The notes beneath the pieces were generated by a model. That model saw nothing but the letters and a program-made list of their open reading frames with translations, did not search any database and was not told the origin of the DNA. From the NCBI GenBank assembly GCA_018700255.1, contig JABISU010000053.1:1-9160 (forward strand): DNA of 9,160 bases. The letters are read 5' to 3'. This document shows, one piece after another, positions 7,157 through 9,160 of the stretch (within the stretch, counting starts at the first letter, position 1; each line of letters starts with the position of its first letter). The translations under genes and the position numbers were made by a program. This stretch comes from Flavobacteriales bacterium. GTDB taxonomy: Bacteria; Bacteroidota; Bacteroidia; Flavobacteriales; UA16.

Positions 7157-7204
7157 TTAACCATCGATTGATATAGCTCTAATAATAAATTAAACTTATA
7201 AATA

Positions 7205-7642
7205 ATGATTACAGGATTTATGCACCTTCACTCCGTACTTAGATGGGTAGTTCTAACTCTTTTAATTGTTACTTTTATTAAAGCTGCTATCGGAATGTTA
7301 AAGGAGTCTAAGGACTTTACATCTCAAGCTAAGCTTGGTTTGTTCACTATGATAGCTATGCATATTCAGCTTGTATTAGGACTGACTTTACTTTTAGATG
7401 GCCACTGGGCTGAGTACTCTTTAGAAGGAATGACGAGATTCTTTATGATGGAGCACACTCCTGTGATGATTCTAGCAATAATTCTAGGAACACTTGGACA
7501 CTTGCTTTCTAAGCGCGCTAACTCTGTGGCTGCTAAATTCAAAAAGCAAGTGATTTTCTTTGGTATTGCGCTCTTATTGGTTTTCGGTATGATACCTTGG
7601 CCTTTTATGCGTAATTTCAGTGAAGTATTCGGTTGGATTTGA
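7205..7642 (+). CDS. Small four-helix membrane protein, cytochrome b-like
   Basis: A 145-aa integral membrane protein with four hydrophobic helices at about 10-30, 43-64, 82-102 and 115-134. Histidines sit in or next to helices: His7 and His9 in the opening FMHLHSVLRW, His53 in IAMHIQLVLG, His84 in MMEHTPVM and His99 in LGTLGHLL. Proteins with the HLHSxLRW opening are widespread in Bacteroidota and are often labelled cytochrome b. Paired membrane histidines are compatible with heme b binding, but this is inference and I see no diagnostic heme motif. Its last codons overlap the start of a c-type cytochrome, which supports a redox role such as passing electrons to a periplasmic carrier. The ATG lies 48 bases after gdhA behind an AT-rich leader. 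No clear TAnnTTTG box or terminator is visible in that gap, so read-through from gdhA is possible. Confidence 0.72.
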   Translation: MITGFMHLHSVLRWVVLTLLIVTFIKAAIGMLKESKDFTSQAKLGLFTMIAMHIQLVLGLTLLLDGHWAEYSLEGMTRFFMMEHTPVMILAIILGTLGHLLSKRANSVAAKFKKQVIFFGIALLLVFGMIPWPFMRNFSEVFGWI

Positions 7643-8010
7643 AATATCGTAGCAAATATTTACCTTTTCTACTTTTAGGATTTTTACTGTCGTTTATTAT
7701 TCTCCCTTCTTGCCAGAACCCAGCGGTGATTGATCAAGTTGAGCTCCATGATCTGTCTACCTTAAACGAGAATTCTCAAACAAATACTAAAGAAATAGAG
7801 CAGATATACAAATATAAATGCTCTATTTGTCATGGCAAACAAGGAGTCTCAGTAATTATAGGAGCTCCTGATTTAGTTTCATCTAAGCTGAGTTTTGAAG
7901 AGAGAGTCGCTATAATTCTATCTGGTCGCGGAACTATGCCTCCCCAAAAAGATGTGCTCGATATGCCTACAATTAGAGGTCTAGCTGTTTTTATTGATCG
8001 CTTTGAATAA
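7639..8010 (+). CDS. Lipoprotein c-type cytochrome, monoheme
   Basis: A small membrane-anchored cytochrome c. It has a signal peptide with a lipobox (IILPSC), so the Cys would be lipidated and the domain exposed in the periplasm. After a polar linker come the heme motif CSICH (two attaching Cys plus proximal His) and, about 35 residues later, RGTMPP with a Met suited as the sixth iron ligand. The total of about 123 aa fits a single class I domain. No ATG is available before the signal peptide. TTG at 7639 is preferred because it forms a TTGA start/stop overlap with the upstream TGA (7640-7642) and gives the natural N terminus MKYRSKYL; TTG at 7633 would add two residues. The overlap implies translation coupled to the membrane-protein gene. 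A quinol- or complex-derived electron donor is likely but not identified. Confidence 0.86.
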   Translation: MKYRSKYLPFLLLGFLLSFIILPSCQNPAVIDQVELHDLSTLNENSQTNTKEIEQIYKYKCSICHGKQGVSVIIGAPDLVSSKLSFEERVAIILSGRGTMPPQKDVLDMPTIRGLAVFIDRFE

Positions 8011-8018
8011 TCGAAAAT

Positions 8019-9160
8019 ATGGCTAAGAGCAAAACAATCAGCACTTCTATAGATAAGGAAACCTGTATCCTTGTGGGTCTTGCTACTCAAAACCAAACCC
8101 GTGAGCAACTTGCTGAATATTTAGAAGAGCTTGCTTTTTTAGTTAGCACGGCTGATGCAGTTACAAAAAAAACTTTTATTCAGTCACTTACAAAACCAGA
8201 TGCAAAAACATTTATCGGTTCTGGTAAGCTTCAAGAAATAAAAGAATATGTCAACGCTGAAAGGATAGACATGATCGTGTTTGATGATGAATTAAGTGGT
8301 TCTCAACTACGGAATATTGAGAAAGAGATTGAGAATGTGAAAATAATGGATAGACCTAATTTAATTCTTGATATTTTCGCTCAAAGAGCACGTACAGCCC
8401 ACGCTAAAACCCAGGTAGAATTAGCCCAATATCAATACCTACTTCCTCGTCTTACAAATATGTGGACCCACCTTCAAAAGCAAAAAGGAGGTATAGGAAT
8501 GAAGGGTCCTGGTGAGAAGGAAATCGAGACAGATAGAAGAATAATTCGCGATAGGATTTCGCTTCTAAAAAAGGATCTAGCCGCGATAGATAAGCAGATG
8601 GCAACGCAGAGAAGCAATCGAGGGGCGCTTATTCGAGTGGCTCTTGTGGGTTATACAAACGCAGGCAAAAGTACACTTATGACAGCTTTGTCAAAAAGTG
8701 ATGTCTTTGCCGAGGATAAGCTTTTCGCTACCTTAGACACGACGGTCCGCAAGGTGGTAGTGGGTAATCTACCGTTTTTATTGAGCGATACGGTAGGGTT
8801 CATTCGAAAGCTACCCACTCAACTTATTGAGAGTTTTAAATCAACCCTCGATGAAACACGTGAAAGTGACTTCCTTATTCATGTTATCGACGTAAGTCAT
8901 CCTCAATTTGAAGACCAACTCGCAGTAGTTGAACGCACCCTTACGGAAATTAAAACTACCGACAAGCCTACTTTACTGTTATTTAATAAAATAGATGCTC
9001 TTACAGATCCTGAAGGCGATAGATCACCTGAAGAACTTGTTGAGGGGTTGAAGGAAAGGTTTGAGAAAGACGGAAATGATGTTGTATTTATGAGTGCAAT
9101 GCGTAAGGATGATGTCACAACACTTCGCAGTCTGTTATATGAGAGGGTAAAGGAACTTCA
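8019..9160 (+). CDS. hflX: GTPase HflX (3' end beyond window)
   Basis: Ribosome-associated GTPase of the OBG-HflX group, which in characterised bacteria binds 50S subunits and rescues stalled ribosomes under stress. The frame runs from ATG 8019 to the window edge with no stop: 380 complete codons, so most of the protein is present. The N-terminal HflX domain shows FIGSGKLQEI (65-74), VFDDELSGSQLRNIE (87-101), IMDRPNLILDIFAQRARTAHAK (109-130) and the hallmark KGGIGMKGPGEKEIETDRR (156-174). The G domain follows: G1 GYTNAGKST (211-219), G2 region ATLDTTVR (237-244), G3 DTVGF (257-261) and G4 NKID (323-326). The start is 8 bases after the cytochrome stop with A-rich sequence before it (TCGAAAAT), so it is probably in the same transcript. 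The missing part should be the end of the G domain and a short C-terminal region. Confidence 0.95.
   Translation, partial: MAKSKTISTSIDKETCILVGLATQNQTREQLAEYLEELAFLVSTADAVTKKTFIQSLTKPDAKTFIGSGKLQEIKEYVNAERIDMIVFDDELSGSQLRNIEKEIENVKIMDRPNLILDIFAQRARTAHAKTQVELAQYQYLLPRLTNMWTHLQKQKGGIGMKGPGEKEIETDRRIIRDRISLLKKDLAAIDKQMATQRSNRGALIRVALVGYTNAGKSTLMTALSKSDVFAEDKLFATLDTTVRKVVVGNLPFLLSDTVGFIRKLPTQLIESFKSTLDETRESDFLIHVIDVSHPQFEDQLAVVERTLTEIKTTDKPTLLLFNKIDALTDPEGDRSPEELVEGLKERFEKDGNDVVFMSAMRKDDVTTLRSLLYERVKEL

Noticed and set aside
7157..7204. Gap between gdhA and the membrane-protein gene, searched for a terminator or promoter.
   Set aside because: Only a six-base ATCGAT palindrome and AT-rich sequence; no stem with a T-run and no TAnnTTTG match.
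7830..8108. 92-codon minus-strand frame spanning the cytochrome c end and the hflX start.
   Set aside because: It crosses two well-supported plus-strand genes and resembles no protein family.
8485..8501. Perfect Shine-Dalgarno-like AAGGAGGT six bases upstream of an in-frame ATG inside hflX, suggesting an internal start.
   Set aside because: The bases encode the conserved HflX stretch QKGGIGM, so protein constraint explains the motif, and other genes here do not use Shine-Dalgarno sequences.

Overview
The window looks like a stretch of chromosome from a member of the Bacteroidota, most likely a flavobacterial-type organism. Three things point there. Two promoter-like sites match the TAnnTTTG -7 element typical of that phylum. 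None of the visible starts has a Shine-Dalgarno sequence, and most follow A-rich leaders. The protein types also fit: kynurenine 3-monooxygenase, a solitary methylmalonyl-CoA epimerase, an NADP-type glutamate dehydrogenase, and a lipoprotein cytochrome c beside a small four-helix membrane protein. The assignment is inferred from sequence features only. No tRNA, rRNA, insertion sequence, CRISPR array or phage gene was seen, and coding density is very high, with no gene-free stretch above about 60 bases.

Layout. At the left edge (about 8-1030, +) is a polytopic membrane protein of the UPF0104/YbhN flippase-like family, whose real start may lie outside the window. After a 31-base gap comes a compact cluster of overlapping plus-strand genes: a Cys/Met-metabolism PLP enzyme (1062-2234), kynurenine 3-monooxygenase kmo (2224-3657) and a secreted, probably outer-membrane beta-rich protein of unknown function (3650-4525). 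It runs convergently, six bases apart, into methylmalonyl-CoA epimerase (4532-4924, -). A 43-base divergent region separates the epimerase from an atypical SDR oxidoreductase (4968-5753, +). That region carries a near-perfect Bacteroidota promoter placed so close to the SDR ATG that the mRNA should be leaderless or nearly so.

The second half holds gdhA (5813-7156, +) behind its own promoter-like box. It is followed by a redox pair, a four-helix His-containing membrane protein (7205-7642) overlapped by a c-type cytochrome lipoprotein (7639-8010). Last is the ribosome-associated GTPase hflX, from 8019 and cut off by the right edge; it has no stop codon in the window.

The window is mainly housekeeping metabolism: amino-acid sulfur chemistry, tryptophan/kynurenine oxidation, propionyl/methylmalonyl-CoA handling and ammonia assimilation, with membrane and translation functions alongside. 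I did not find a clear undescribed defence or mobile system. The most interesting points are the SDR whose catalytic tetrad is largely replaced, the leaderless promoter geometry, the coupled membrane-protein/cytochrome c pair, and the tight coupling of a PLP enzyme, kmo and an orphan envelope protein.
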